A stretch of 64,000 nt of DNA from Pseudobacteroides sp. (lineage in GTDB: Bacteria; Bacillota; Clostridia; Acetivibrionales; DSM-2933), in NCBI RefSeq assembly GCF_036567765.1, contig NZ_DATCTU010000008.1:24263-88262 (forward strand), read 5' to 3'. Positions 26,730 through 35,252 of the stretch are shown here, one piece after another. The notes beneath the pieces were generated by a model that was not told where the DNA came from, ran no database searches, and worked only from the letters and a program-made list of their open reading frames with translations. Each line of letters starts with the position of its first letter. The stretch's first letter is position 1. A program made the position numbers and the translations under genes.

Positions 26730-27107
26730 TTATTTATTTTTACCAAAAATCTTTTCTATCCATGATATACTTTTTTTCTTTGTTGCATTAACCACTTCTT
26801 CCTTTTTATTTCCATCATATAATTCACCATCATCACCTTGGACTACGGCACAAAAATACTTTGCTATTTCAATCATTTTAGAAATTAAAATCTCATCAGG
26901 ATTTTTTGTATAGATATTACCTTCAAACCAATCAAGCCAATATTCCTGTTGACTATTGTGTTTCCAAATAGCAAAGTATTGACCATTTACATGATCAAAA
27001 GAAAACTCTGAATTGCTTTCAACAAACTTAATCCACTCATCAGCGGTAATATCTTGTCCTTCCTCACACCAAAATTCTTTTCTTGTTATATGTAAATCAT
27101 AGCCCAT
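26730..27107 (-). CDS. Conserved hypothetical protein (MGYDLHIT type)
   Basis: The 125-residue soluble protein starts MGYDLHITRKEFW, an N-terminus I associate with small conserved proteins of unknown function that often occur in accessory regions. It is acidic in the middle (VQGDDGELYDGNKKEE) and has a basic tail. GGAG precedes the ATG at a suitable distance. Neighbouring small genes and repeats suggest a variable-gene region; an immunity-type role is conceivable but not shown. Confidence 0.55.
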   Translation of the reverse strand: MGYDLHITRKEFWCEEGQDITADEWIKFVESNSEFSFDHVNGQYFAIWKHNSQQEYWLDWFEGNIYTKNPDEILISKMIEIAKYFCAVVQGDDGELYDGNKKEEVVNATKKKSISWIEKIFGKNK

Positions 27108-27212
27108 ACGATTACTCCATTCTAAAAGATTTTAATAGCTTTACAAAAACTCTATTGTTTTAACATCTGCAAATCAAATTAAAAGTGCCGCAATAATATC
27201 TGCACCAAGGAT

Positions 27213-27305
27213 GTACGAGCGACCTGTGATTCATTCTACTCATGTATATGTAAAGATGCGTGTCTCCTAGTCCAGAGGCTGACAGGACGTAAGCCTCTTA
27301 TAAAA
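27213..27305. repeat. Structured repeat, copy 1
   Basis: This copy shares about 95 bp with the element at 27846-27950, including a 22-nt identical core (27273-27294). The core forms a hairpin with stem AGAGGCT/AGCCTCT (27274-27298). It lies between two small hypothetical genes on the minus strand. The function is unknown. Confidence 0.6.
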
Positions 27306-27326
27306 TAGCTTCAGTATGCTATAAAT

Positions 27327-27737
27327 CTACTGGTTACTTTTTATTTTCAAAATACTAAAATACAAAAAAGTAAATACTAATCCAATTATTTGTCCAATAC
27401 CAAATACTATGAGAACTAAGCCTCTGAAGTCGAAATCAAATAGGTCTCCTTCAATACTAACTCTTGGTTTTAAACTCTCAAGCCACGTATAAATACATAT
27501 ATAAATAATATTTAATACAAACGCCCCTATTATATAGGCTTTGGCTTTTGAGATGTTTAATCGAATTAATATAAAAGAAACTAGTATTATTGCAACAATA
27601 GGACTTATAATCCAAGTAAACAGTAAAAAGTTTGTGCCTTCCACATTAATCATAATTGGTATAAATAACCCAAACAAAGCATATACTAAAATAATACCTA
27701 TATTTACAATGATTTGTGATAACAACTTTTTGAGCAT
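27327..27737 (-). CDS. Four-segment membrane protein of unknown function
   Basis: The 136-residue protein has four hydrophobic segments (about 9-30, 38-58, 69-90, 106-130) with short polar loops. No catalytic motif or known family is recognised. It lies between the two copies of a structured repeat, on the same strand as the other small genes here, which gives a cassette-like appearance. Confidence 0.5.
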   Translation of the reverse strand: MLKKLLSQIIVNIGIILVYALFGLFIPIMINVEGTNFLLFTWIISPIVAIILVSFILIRLNISKAKAYIIGAFVLNIIYICIYTWLESLKPRVSIEGDLFDFDFRGLVLIVFGIGQIIGLVFTFLYFSILKIKSNQ

Positions 27738-27779
27738 AATATTAACCCCATCGAAGTCCTTTTATGTTTTAATTTACAC

Positions 27780-27950
27780 GCGATTTTATATATCGTCAGC
27801 ATACAAGAAGCCTTTGAGGGGTTACATAGCTCTTATGTCCCCGAAAAGGTTTGCTGAGCTACCCGTAATTCATTTCTACCCTTGTATGCATTGTTATTTA
27901 AAATCGCACGCCTTCGAAGTTCAGAGGCTGACAGGACGTAAGCTTCTAAA
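27780..27950. repeat. Structured repeat, copy 2, with nested inverted repeats
   Basis: GCGATTTTA (27780-27788) pairs with TAAAATCGC (27899-27907). Inside it GCATACAAG (27799-27807) pairs with CTTGTATGC (27881-27889), and a further GGGG/CCCC hairpin lies within. A separate 3-prime hairpin (27923-27949) contains the 22-nt core shared with copy 1; its stem has AGCTTCT instead of AGCCTCT, so pairing with AGAGGCT is kept through a G-U pair. This is consistent with a folded RNA or single-stranded DNA element. Confidence 0.6.
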
Positions 27951-28027
27951 CTCAAAATTGGCTTACATACTAATATTTAATTTACACACATAACGCAATT
28001 CCTATTATACAGAATACCTACGTGTTA

Positions 28028-28453
28028 CTAATTCTCCTGCCTTTTATTTTTTTGACTAAACGTTCTAAATAGTGTAAGAAGAAAAAATAAACTAATAATA
28101 ATTCCTAAAAGATTAAAGATACCTACCTTCTCATGTAATTCTGGGCTGTTAAATCTAAAAGCATCAATTGGTCCACCATTTTTAAAAATCACTAAAAATG
28201 AGGCAAGTAAGATAAAGTACCAAATAACAAAAAGAATCTTAACTCTACTTTTTATATTTATATACTGCTTTATTTTTATCAAAAAAGTTATTGTTCCAAG
28301 TATCATAAATGCACTAGCAAAAAATGAAGAAATCTCCATTATAGCTACAGAGCCTTGAGATACCTCCCAATCTGGCCCACTTTGACAAACTGAAAGTAGG
28401 TTTATCAAAAACAATGAACATATGAATAAAAAAATCACAGAACTTCTTAACAT
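28028..28453 (-). CDS. Four-segment membrane protein of unknown function
   Basis: The product is 141 residues, with a hydrophobic N-terminal segment and three more (about 38-60, 73-95, 112-132). No family is recognised. I start at ATG 28453-28451 because TGGAGG lies 5 nt upstream; the ATG four codons earlier overlaps that ribosome site. It belongs to the run of small same-strand genes separated by structured repeats. Confidence 0.5.
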   Translation of the reverse strand: MLRSSVIFLFICSLFLINLLSVCQSGPDWEVSQGSVAIMEISSFFASAFMILGTITFLIKIKQYINIKSRVKILFVIWYFILLASFLVIFKNGGPIDAFRFNSPELHEKVGIFNLLGIIISLFFLLTLFRTFSQKNKRQEN

Positions 28454-28491
28454 TTTAACCTCCACATTTTATGCTAATTCTTGAAAATTTC

Positions 28492-28815
28492 TTAAGGGCA
28501 CATCTCCAATAACACGACATAGGACGCATCGGGTCTGCATGAGATTTTATATCGTGTACATGCCCGACACTGCTTGAGCCGGAACCCAAAGGAATACCCG
28601 TAAAAGTCGATTTGCGGCCGGCGAAACGGTGTAGTGCGGTTCTTCAACTTGGGATGATCTCGAAGCAATTCTTCATGGTCTTCTACCCGCACTTTAACGG
28701 GCGTGTATTGATATGTGAAGGCCAGGTGTCCCGCGAAACCAGAGACGGACGCAGCCATTTAGGAACCCACATCAGCCACATTGTTTCACTTAATATAAAG
28801 TGTAAGAGGTAAAGA
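28492..28815. other. GC-rich island, possible foreign fragment
   Basis: About 320 bp here are visibly richer in G+C (roughly half) than the surrounding AT-rich sequence. The minus strand has an 88-codon open frame (28492-28758) with a plausible segment RPQIDFYGYSFGFRLKQCRA, but no ribosome site and no recognised family. It may be a remnant of an imported gene. Confidence 0.35.
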
Positions 28816-28827
28816 GTATTCTAATAA

Positions 28828-29283
28828 TCAATTATACTTGCAAGTTCTAAATTTACCCTCTATCCAAAAAGTCGCTTCTATTGTGCGAAACTTTAGTAAA
28901 CGGAATTTTGGATCAACAATGCCTTTGCTGAAAAATTTTCTATGAGACTCATTCCAAAGCTGTTCTTGCAATTCCCTATCATCAACAAATTCGACATTTC
29001 CAATCAAAGTAACACTATCTCCACCCAACGTATAACAAACACTTGCTTTACTGTTTTTTTCGAAATGGGTTACTTTACCATTTAATTCAGAGCGTTTTGA
29101 AGTAATAAAATAAATATCAGAGAATTTTGTTGCTTTCAGCTTTGAAATTGCACAAATTCGAGGATATCCATTTTCATTGATGGATGCAAGGGTTAAAACA
29201 GAGCATTTTTCTAATAATGCACTTGCTTTTTCTTCAATCTCTTTTCTTCTTTCTTTTTGAATTTCACTTGCTGCTTTTGGCAT
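28828..29283 (-). CDS. Pyridoxamine 5-phosphate oxidase-like flavin protein
   Basis: The predicted 151-residue product has the split-barrel pattern of the PNPOx-like/general stress protein 26 group: CSVLTLASINENGYPRICAI, then IYFITSKRSELNGKV, then KASVCYTLGGDSVTLIGNVEFV. Such proteins bind FMN or a similar cofactor; the substrate is unknown. The ATG at 29283 has GGAG about 11 nt upstream; an upstream TTG start at 29325 has none. It lies just downstream of a MerR-type regulator on the same strand and may be its target. Confidence 0.75.
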   Translation of the reverse strand: MPKAASEIQKERRKEIEEKASALLEKCSVLTLASINENGYPRICAISKLKATKFSDIYFITSKRSELNGKVTHFEKNSKASVCYTLGGDSVTLIGNVEFVDDRELQEQLWNESHRKFFSKGIVDPKFRLLKFRTIEATFWIEGKFRTCKYN

Positions 29284-29336
29284 AGTAATCATTTCTCCTA
29301 TCGGTGCAATTTGCTTATTTGGCAAATCACAGACGT

Positions 29337-30308
29337 TTATTTTATCTTTATCGGTGTCAGCAAATCGAGTTGAATAAATTGTTTTGCCTTTTCATTACCT
29401 GCAAAATATGAATATGCGTTAAGATGCTCTTCTAAGCAACCATTCATTCCGAGTGGTTCCCGTGCATCATATTCATATTCGCTACTGTTCATAACCCATT
29501 GATCAAGAAGATGCCATTCGTGGAAATGACCCATCTTGATACAATGAGCTGCATACAAGCCGCCCTCGAAGGATTTTTTTTGTAACGAAGATGGCACATC
29601 CAAATCATCAGGAATGGTTACCCACAATTCATAACCATATGTTTCATTACCAGTTGGCGAAGGATTATTAAACCCAAACATTCTCAAATCGGGTTTTATT
29701 TTTTGAAGCTCAATGCTTCTAATAAATTCATTGAGTGGTTTCCCTGCATTATCTTCGGGATTTTCGCCAAAATAGTGGCTTGCCGCAACGGTGCAAGGGG
29801 GTAGATAAATAATACGCACATTCTTTAAAGTTGATAAAGTTTCATTTGCTTTGTTTAGGTCGTCCACAGAGCACTCCCCCTTAAAATTAATTTTTGAAAG
29901 ACTAAGCGTTTGAATAACACTCATGATATCAGCATCATCGAGCATGTCAAGTTTGATGTGTGTGTGCACCACTGAATTTAATCGTGTAATAAATATACTC
30001 AAAATATCCCTTATTGTTTGAAGTGCAGTTATCTCATCATCAAGCTCATCTATACCTTCCTGAAAAATTTCAATAATTTTTGTTTGCTTGATATCATTAA
30101 AAATTAAAGCGATTTTTTTCAACGAAATACGAAGTTTCCGCAGTGTGATAATCTGTTGCAGGCGTCTTATAGCAAACTCATCATACACACGATACGCATA
30201 GTCTTGCTTGCGAGTGCTGGGCAATAGTCCAATTTCATCGTAATATCGAAGCATTCTTGTTGAAACATTAAAAGTTTTTGTAACTTCGCTGATTGTCATC
30301 AGTTTCAT
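29337..30308 (-). CDS. MerR-family regulator with effector-binding domain
   Basis: The 323-residue protein has a MerR winged helix at residues 1-70 (MTISEVTKTFNVSTRMLRYYDEIGLL), a coiled-coil linker (about 75-120), and a C-terminal GyrI-like/AraC-effector region with GYELWVTIPDDLDVP and FEGGLYAAHCIKMG. Such regulators bind small hydrophobic or cationic ligands and activate nearby genes. AGGAGG precedes the ATG. It is followed by the flavin-oxidase-like gene after 53 nt, a likely two-gene unit. Confidence 0.85.
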   Translation of the reverse strand: MKLMTISEVTKTFNVSTRMLRYYDEIGLLPSTRKQDYAYRVYDEFAIRRLQQIITLRKLRISLKKIALIFNDIKQTKIIEIFQEGIDELDDEITALQTIRDILSIFITRLNSVVHTHIKLDMLDDADIMSVIQTLSLSKINFKGECSVDDLNKANETLSTLKNVRIIYLPPCTVAASHYFGENPEDNAGKPLNEFIRSIELQKIKPDLRMFGFNNPSPTGNETYGYELWVTIPDDLDVPSSLQKKSFEGGLYAAHCIKMGHFHEWHLLDQWVMNSSEYEYDAREPLGMNGCLEEHLNAYSYFAGNEKAKQFIQLDLLTPIKIK

Positions 30309-30449
30309 CTGTTCGCCTCCTTTCTGAAATTATTGTAATGGAAGACACGACGTCAAAGTCAATAGGCTTTCATAAATATTTTAATGTTATAAATAATCGC
30401 AAGTTCGCAATATAAAACTACCGTGAAGCAAAATAGTCTTCATAGCCTC

Positions 30450-30600
30450 ACCCTTATAAATCCGTGATAGCCATAGGTAAGCCTTTGAAGTAATCTCAGG
30501 CTTTTCCCCTGCTCCAAACCGGACAGGAAACTTTCGCTTCATCCGGCTTTCCAACAAACTAACCTACTTACCCCCATCGGCTTTCAACCCTGCTACTTCA
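30450..30600 (-). mobile_element. Group II intron 3-prime remnant (domain V and VI)
   Basis: On the minus strand, 30517-30548 folds exactly as a group II intron domain V. The AGC triad opens the helix, followed by CCGGAU paired with GUCCGG and a 2-nt CU bulge; the distal stem GAAGC/GUUUC carries a GAAA tetraloop. A domain VI-like stem (AAGCCT/AGGCTT) follows. No intron-encoded reverse transcriptase is present, and the upstream side is taken up by a decayed IS. So this is a dead 3-prime fragment. Confidence 0.7.
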
Positions 30601-30688
30601 CAATAGCAGAATGTTTCAATTCTTTGACAATGTCTGTAGCTGCTTTTCAAAATTTCGCCGCTTCGCGGAATGGGCCCTAAATAGCCGT

Positions 30689-31490
30689 CTAAATACCTCT
30701 GACATTAAAATAAATATCTGCTGGTGTTTCATAACTCAAGGATTCATGTGGTCTTATATTGTTATAGTATTCTATATAGTCCTTTGTAATCTGCTTTAAT
30801 TGGGATCTAGTATGATAAAGCTTCTCCCATTTATATGACCTAAAAAATCGCTCTATCCGTTGATTGTCTAGTACTCGTCCCTTTCCATCCATAGAAATTT
30901 TGATAGAATTCCCTTTTAAAAGGTTTATGTATTTCTCGCTTGTGAATTGTGCTCCCTGATCACTACTAATTATTTCCGGTGCCCTATGCTTTTTATTAGT
31001 ATCTATTACAAAACCCATTTCAAGGGTATTTGAAAGTGAATATCCTACTATATAGCGTGAATACCAATCTATAATTGCAACCATGTACATAAATCTATGA
31101 TGCATCCTGCAGTAAGTTATATCAGCTGACTATACCTGGCTTGGGTGATCAATTTTCAAGCCTCGAGGTAAGTATGGGTAAAGGTATTTAACGTGTAACC
31201 TTTTGCTAAGATTCGGTCCAGGACAAAATCCATGAAGCCCCATTTCTCTCATGTATCTGCGTGTACGCTTTCTGTTGATCCTGATGTTAAAATCCCTGTT
31301 TAAGAATATTGTCATCCTACGGTAACCTAAGTCTGGGTGTTTGTATATAGCTCATCTATTTTTCGTTTGATATATAACTCTTCTTGGCTTATGGACACAG
31401 GTATATAGTACAGGCTTGTACGGTTGATTGTAAGCAACTCAGCCTGCTTTGATATGCTTAATTTTTCATTTTCTTTTTCAATCATTTCTA
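30689..31490 (-). pseudogene. IS3-family transposase OrfB, broken
   Basis: OrfB begins near MIEKENEKLSISKQAELL. It loses one base near 31335 (LYTNTQT then stop, with HPDLGYRRM in the next frame) and has an in-frame amber TAG near 31125, where QVWSADITY would be expected. The remaining part is an rve integrase core with AIIDWYSRYIVG, SDQGAQFTSEKY and the glutamate region NQRIERFFRSYKWE. Two independent lesions make it inactive. Confidence 0.8.
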
Positions 31491-31801
31491 CCCGGTCTTT
31501 TCGGGTACAGGAATTGGCTAGATTTTTTTAAAAGCCAGGACACTTCATATGAGAGCTGTCCTATCTGCTTTAAAAGCTCGTCCTTTTCCTTTTCATGGGA
31601 CTGTTTGACCTTTTCCATTTCATCAGTTTCTTTTCTGAAGGCTCTGCCTGCATTCTGGATGAATTCCGCTTTCCACCGGCTAAGCTGGTTAGGATGCACT
31701 TCGTAATATGCAGCTATTTCGGTTAGCGTTTTTTCTTCCCTTAAGACCTCAAGTACGATTTTTGCTTTTTCTTCCGGTCTATAATTTCTTCTCTTTTCCA
31801 T
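31478..31801 (-). CDS. IS3-family transposase OrfA
   Basis: The 107-residue product has a helix-turn-helix (YRPEEKAKIVLEVLREEKTLTEIAAYYEVHPNQL) and a leucine-zipper-like coiled coil typical of OrfA. In intact elements a frameshift joins OrfA to OrfB. This frame is open, but its partner is broken. Confidence 0.8.
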   Translation of the reverse strand: MEKRRNYRPEEKAKIVLEVLREEKTLTEIAAYYEVHPNQLSRWKAEFIQNAGRAFRKETDEMEKVKQSHEKEKDELLKQIGQLSYEVSWLLKKSSQFLYPKRPGRND

Positions 31802-31890
31802 AGCATAATTCTAACTTATTTTTTTGTATTTGTCTGTACAATTTTCTGGTATCATTATACCTCCGCACAAAACATTAATTATAAAAGATT

Positions 31891-34386
31891 CTACTCAATC
31901 AATCCATATTTTATCTTTATTCTCTCCAATTTTTCTATCATTGGGACAGAAATAACCAAGAGAAAAAAAACTGTTGCCAATGCATGTATGAGATCAAAAG
32001 GAATTCCCATGAGATATGAAGAAATAAACATATTCGTTGTAGGCTTTGCCTGCCATATTATAACCGAAGCAGTGTTCATGACACTTCCATATATTAAAAA
32101 TGTTGCAAAGCCGCCGAATATACACAGTGAGCTTCTTAATTTCATCAAAAATCCCTTTTGAGAAAGAATACCTGCTAGAAAACCAATTATCCCAAATGCA
32201 AACATCTGCCATGGAGTCCATGGCCCCTGTCCAAAAAACATATTGGAAACAAAACCTGTTACGGCTCCAACAAGGAATCCTGTCTCACCTCCAAAGCAAA
32301 CACCAGAAATAATGACTATAGCTACCACAGGTTTGAACTGAGGCAGCATGAAAAATGCAGCACGCCCAGCAACTCCCAAAGCACAGAGAACAGAGATAAC
32401 TATAAGTTCCCTTGCTTGAGGCTTTCTCCTCTCAAAAACTAAGACAAAGGGCAGCATAGTTTCTAAAATGATAACTAGACTGATAAAGTAATATTTTCTG
32501 TCACCCAAGAAGTAGATTCCCACATATATTGTTAACGGGATGGCTAATAGTATCATAGCCATAGCTGCAAGTGTACGTTTGGAAAGCTTGTGCTCATTTC
32601 CTTTATGGCTTAAAGAAGGCTTCACCTGTTTATGATTAACATCAATGTTACTAGGTATAAACAGCCCATTTTCGCCCACAGCTGGCATTTTAGCTGGTTC
32701 ATCGACCTCGCCGCCCAAAGCCATAATAATATCTTCTGGAAGGATGGCTGTGGAAAGCAGGTTTCGTGCCATACGGTTTGCGGTAGTGGTATAAAAGTTC
32801 TTTCCCGAGAAAAAGCGGTGGGGCGTGTCCTCGCTTACTATGCTTCCATCAAAGAACATCCCGCAGCAGTCGGCATAGCGGGCACAAAAATCAATGTCAT
32901 GGGATACCATAACTACCGTTGTTCCAGAAGCTATAAGGCTCTTTAATATTCCCGCCAATTTTTCTTTCAAGTATGCATCAAGGCCCTTTGTAGGCTCATC
33001 CAATAACAGTATCCTGGGCCTGCCAAGAAGCACCTTTGCTATGGCAGCACGCTGCTGCTCGCCTCCTGATAGATCGTAGGGATGCATTGAAAGAAGACCA
33101 TCAAGCTCACAAAACCTCGACACTTCCGCAATAAGGTATTTTTGCTGATCTTTACATACTTTTCTGCCTGCAAACATCTCAAGTAGGTCCAGCTCAACTG
33201 TTTTTTTTACAAACAGAGCCTTAGGATTTTGAGGCAATATGCCTAGAAGTCCATTGTATTTCTCATAATCAGTAATATCTGAAAGCAGCCGTCCACATAT
33301 CTTCACCGTTCCTCGATATGGTTTTAATATACCTGATATTAAAGAAAGGCTGGTAGTCTTACCAGTACCATTGCCTCCAACAATGGCATAAACCTTGCCT
33401 GGATAGATTTTAAGAGTCAGGCCTTTTACCACGTCTGGCAGATACTTGTCATACTTAAACCACACTTCTTTTATTTCAATTACAGGATCTATAGCAGATT
33501 CATTGACAGATTTCTGCAAAGAGTCATATGGTATTGCAGCTTCGTTAATGGTTCTTTTTTCTGCAATTTGCTTAAGCCAATTCCTTCCTTCTCTCACTGT
33601 AACCGGACACTCAAGATCATTATCAATATGGGCATAAACCCGCATAGGAGCAGGCATGGCCATAAACATTTGGTGCCCAAGTTCCTTTAGCTTTTTTCCA
33701 ACAACCTTAGGTGTTCCGTCGGCTATTACGTGCCCTTTGTCCAAAACAATAACCCTGTCCGAAATTGGTAAAGCTTCTTCCAGTCGATGCTCTGTGAGAA
33801 GTATTGTTATTCCAAGCTCCCGATTTATTTTTTCTATTGCTTTTAAAAAGTCGTTTGCAGCAATAGGATCAAGCTGACTTGTAGGTTCATCCAGTATAAG
33901 TACTGAGGGCTGCATTGCCATGATTGCAGCTAGATTTAGAAGTTGTTTTTGACCACCGGATAGTTCGGTAACACTTTTGTGGAACCATGATTGTATTCCG
34001 AAAAATGAACTCATTTCAGCCACTCTTGTACGTATTTCTTGTGTTTCATAGCCAAGGCTTTCCAAACCAAAGGCCAGTTCATGCCACACCTTGTCTGTAA
34101 CAATCTGATTGTCGGGACTTTGTAGAACAAATCCGATTTTTTCACTTTGCGATCTATGGTTAAGAAGTTCAATCTGTACACCTTCATAAAGTATTTTTCC
34201 CTCTATGACACCGTGGGGAGTAAGAGAACTTTTAAGAAGACGAAGAAGGGTTGTTTTTCCGCAGCCAGATTTTCCACAGATGGTCACAAATTGCCCCTGT
34301 TCGATGCCAAGGCATATATCCTTCAAGGCCGGTTGGGACCTACCAGGATACGTAAATGTTAGGTGCTCGATTTTAAAAGTTTCCAT
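31891..34386 (-). CDS. Fused ECF transporter EcfA-EcfA'-EcfS
   Basis: This single polypeptide of 831 residues joins two ECF ATPases and a substrate-binding membrane subunit. ATPase 1 (about 1-240) has GKSGCGKTT, LSGGQKQ and ILDEPTSQLDP. ATPase 2 (about 300-530) has GGNGTGKTT, LSGGEQQRAA and LLLDEPTKGLD. From about residue 620 there are six hydrophobic segments of an S component (ALGVAGRAAFFMLPQFKPVVA, then GPWTPWQMFAFGIIGFLAGIL). It works with the T subunit encoded upstream. Operon context and the cobalamin riboswitch suggest a corrinoid or related substrate. The start is ATG 34386 with GGGAGG 7 nt upstream. It is the last gene of the operon. Confidence 0.88.
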   Translation of the reverse strand: METFKIEHLTFTYPGRSQPALKDICLGIEQGQFVTICGKSGCGKTTLLRLLKSSLTPHGVIEGKILYEGVQIELLNHRSQSEKIGFVLQSPDNQIVTDKVWHELAFGLESLGYETQEIRTRVAEMSSFFGIQSWFHKSVTELSGGQKQLLNLAAIMAMQPSVLILDEPTSQLDPIAANDFLKAIEKINRELGITILLTEHRLEEALPISDRVIVLDKGHVIADGTPKVVGKKLKELGHQMFMAMPAPMRVYAHIDNDLECPVTVREGRNWLKQIAEKRTINEAAIPYDSLQKSVNESAIDPVIEIKEVWFKYDKYLPDVVKGLTLKIYPGKVYAIVGGNGTGKTTSLSLISGILKPYRGTVKICGRLLSDITDYEKYNGLLGILPQNPKALFVKKTVELDLLEMFAGRKVCKDQQKYLIAEVSRFCELDGLLSMHPYDLSGGEQQRAAIAKVLLGRPRILLLDEPTKGLDAYLKEKLAGILKSLIASGTTVVMVSHDIDFCARYADCCGMFFDGSIVSEDTPHRFFSGKNFYTTTANRMARNLLSTAILPEDIIMALGGEVDEPAKMPAVGENGLFIPSNIDVNHKQVKPSLSHKGNEHKLSKRTLAAMAMILLAIPLTIYVGIYFLGDRKYYFISLVIILETMLPFVLVFERRKPQARELIVISVLCALGVAGRAAFFMLPQFKPVVAIVIISGVCFGGETGFLVGAVTGFVSNMFFGQGPWTPWQMFAFGIIGFLAGILSQKGFLMKLRSSLCIFGGFATFLIYGSVMNTASVIIWQAKPTTNMFISSYLMGIPFDLIHALATVFFLLVISVPMIEKLERIKIKYGLIE

Positions 34387-35249
34387 TTTCTTTCCTCCCA
34401 AAGTTCAATTGCTATCGGCCATATTCCTAGTAAAAAATATGCAACCAAAACGCTTAAAGAGTAGTTTGTTAACCTTGTGCCCTTCATGGATGGGAAGTAC
34501 CGCCACTTAAGTGATCCTATAAAGAAACCAATCAACACATATAAACCCGTGCCCCCAATGACACATAATGTTCTTTTATCTCTTTGGTCAAAACGGAATA
34601 TGGAAAAGGCTGTACGGCCTGTTAGTCCATATCCGCGGCTTTTCATGCTATCTGCTGTCTCAATGGCATTTTCCAATGCCCAGGTAACCATAATCGACAA
34701 TATTTTAATGCCATGCCTTGCTCTTGCTAGGACTCCACCATTGGACACATCCCGTCCAATACACTTTTGTGCATTGGATATGACCTTTAACTGTGCCTTG
34801 AATCTTGGTACAAGACGCAGCGTCATGGAAAGAATAAGGGATAATGCAGGTATTAATCGTCCAAACAAGTATATGAACTTATCAGAAGTCATGATTTCAT
34901 TGTAGCAGGAAAACCAACATAATACTGTAAAGATCATGGTGGATGCTGCTATACCATAGACTATTGATTCCAGTGTCAGAGGATTGCCGCTTTTGAGATA
35001 AGTGATAATGGTTACGCCTTCATGATTGAACGCAGGATTGATAAGTGCAGCAACTATAATCATCGGTAACATATATTTAAGGTTAAAAACCAAAGCTTTT
35101 TTTCCTTTTAACATCACTGAATAGGTAAAAGCACAAGAAAGCGAAATTGCCAGGCAAACTGGATGCATAAAGAACATGGAACAAAATAGCACAAGGGTAA
35201 AATATAAAAAGTTTATTATCGGATGATATCCTGCGAATGCTTTATTCAT
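34359..35249 (-). CDS. ECF transporter T component (CbiQ/EcfT family)
   Basis: The 296-residue membrane protein has about six hydrophobic segments and the EcfT cytoplasmic coupling motifs: an Ala-Arg-Gly-like pair seen as LARARHGIK and, further on, SMKSRGYGLTGRT. These bind the ATPases. Its end overlaps the fused ATPase gene by 28 nt, and its start is 3 nt after the DUF4430 gene stop, so the three are tightly coupled. It forms the energy-coupling module with the fused EcfAAS protein. Confidence 0.87.
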   Translation of the reverse strand: MNKAFAGYHPIINFLYFTLVLFCSMFFMHPVCLAISLSCAFTYSVMLKGKKALVFNLKYMLPMIIVAALINPAFNHEGVTIITYLKSGNPLTLESIVYGIAASTMIFTVLCWFSCYNEIMTSDKFIYLFGRLIPALSLILSMTLRLVPRFKAQLKVISNAQKCIGRDVSNGGVLARARHGIKILSIMVTWALENAIETADSMKSRGYGLTGRTAFSIFRFDQRDKRTLCVIGGTGLYVLIGFFIGSLKWRYFPSMKGTRLTNYSLSVLVAYFLLGIWPIAIELWEERKWKLLKSST

Positions 35250-35252
35250 ACC

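Larger units (their letters stand above)
30675..31840 (-). mobile_element. Decayed IS3-family insertion sequence
   Basis: The element has an OrfA frame and a broken OrfB. The outer end next to OrfA reads TGTACAGACAAATAC on the minus strand (31840 inward). The other end near 30675-30690 shows a partial match (GTCTAAATACC). It sits just downstream of the ECF transporter operon. The exact right boundary and target duplication are unclear. Confidence 0.65.

Noticed and set aside
27780..27950. Integron attC site or IscB/TnpB-type guide RNA
   Set aside because: The nested palindromes invite both ideas, but I see no consensus core ends, no integrase and no IscB/TnpB gene nearby, so it is reported only as a structured repeat.
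27213..27950. CRISPR array
   Set aside because: Only two diverged copies exist, about 650 bp apart and separated by a gene; there are no regular spacers or cas genes.
28536..28560. Third copy of the structured repeat
   Set aside because: Only a short AT-rich stretch (GATTTTATAT) is shared with copy 2; the diagnostic core is absent.
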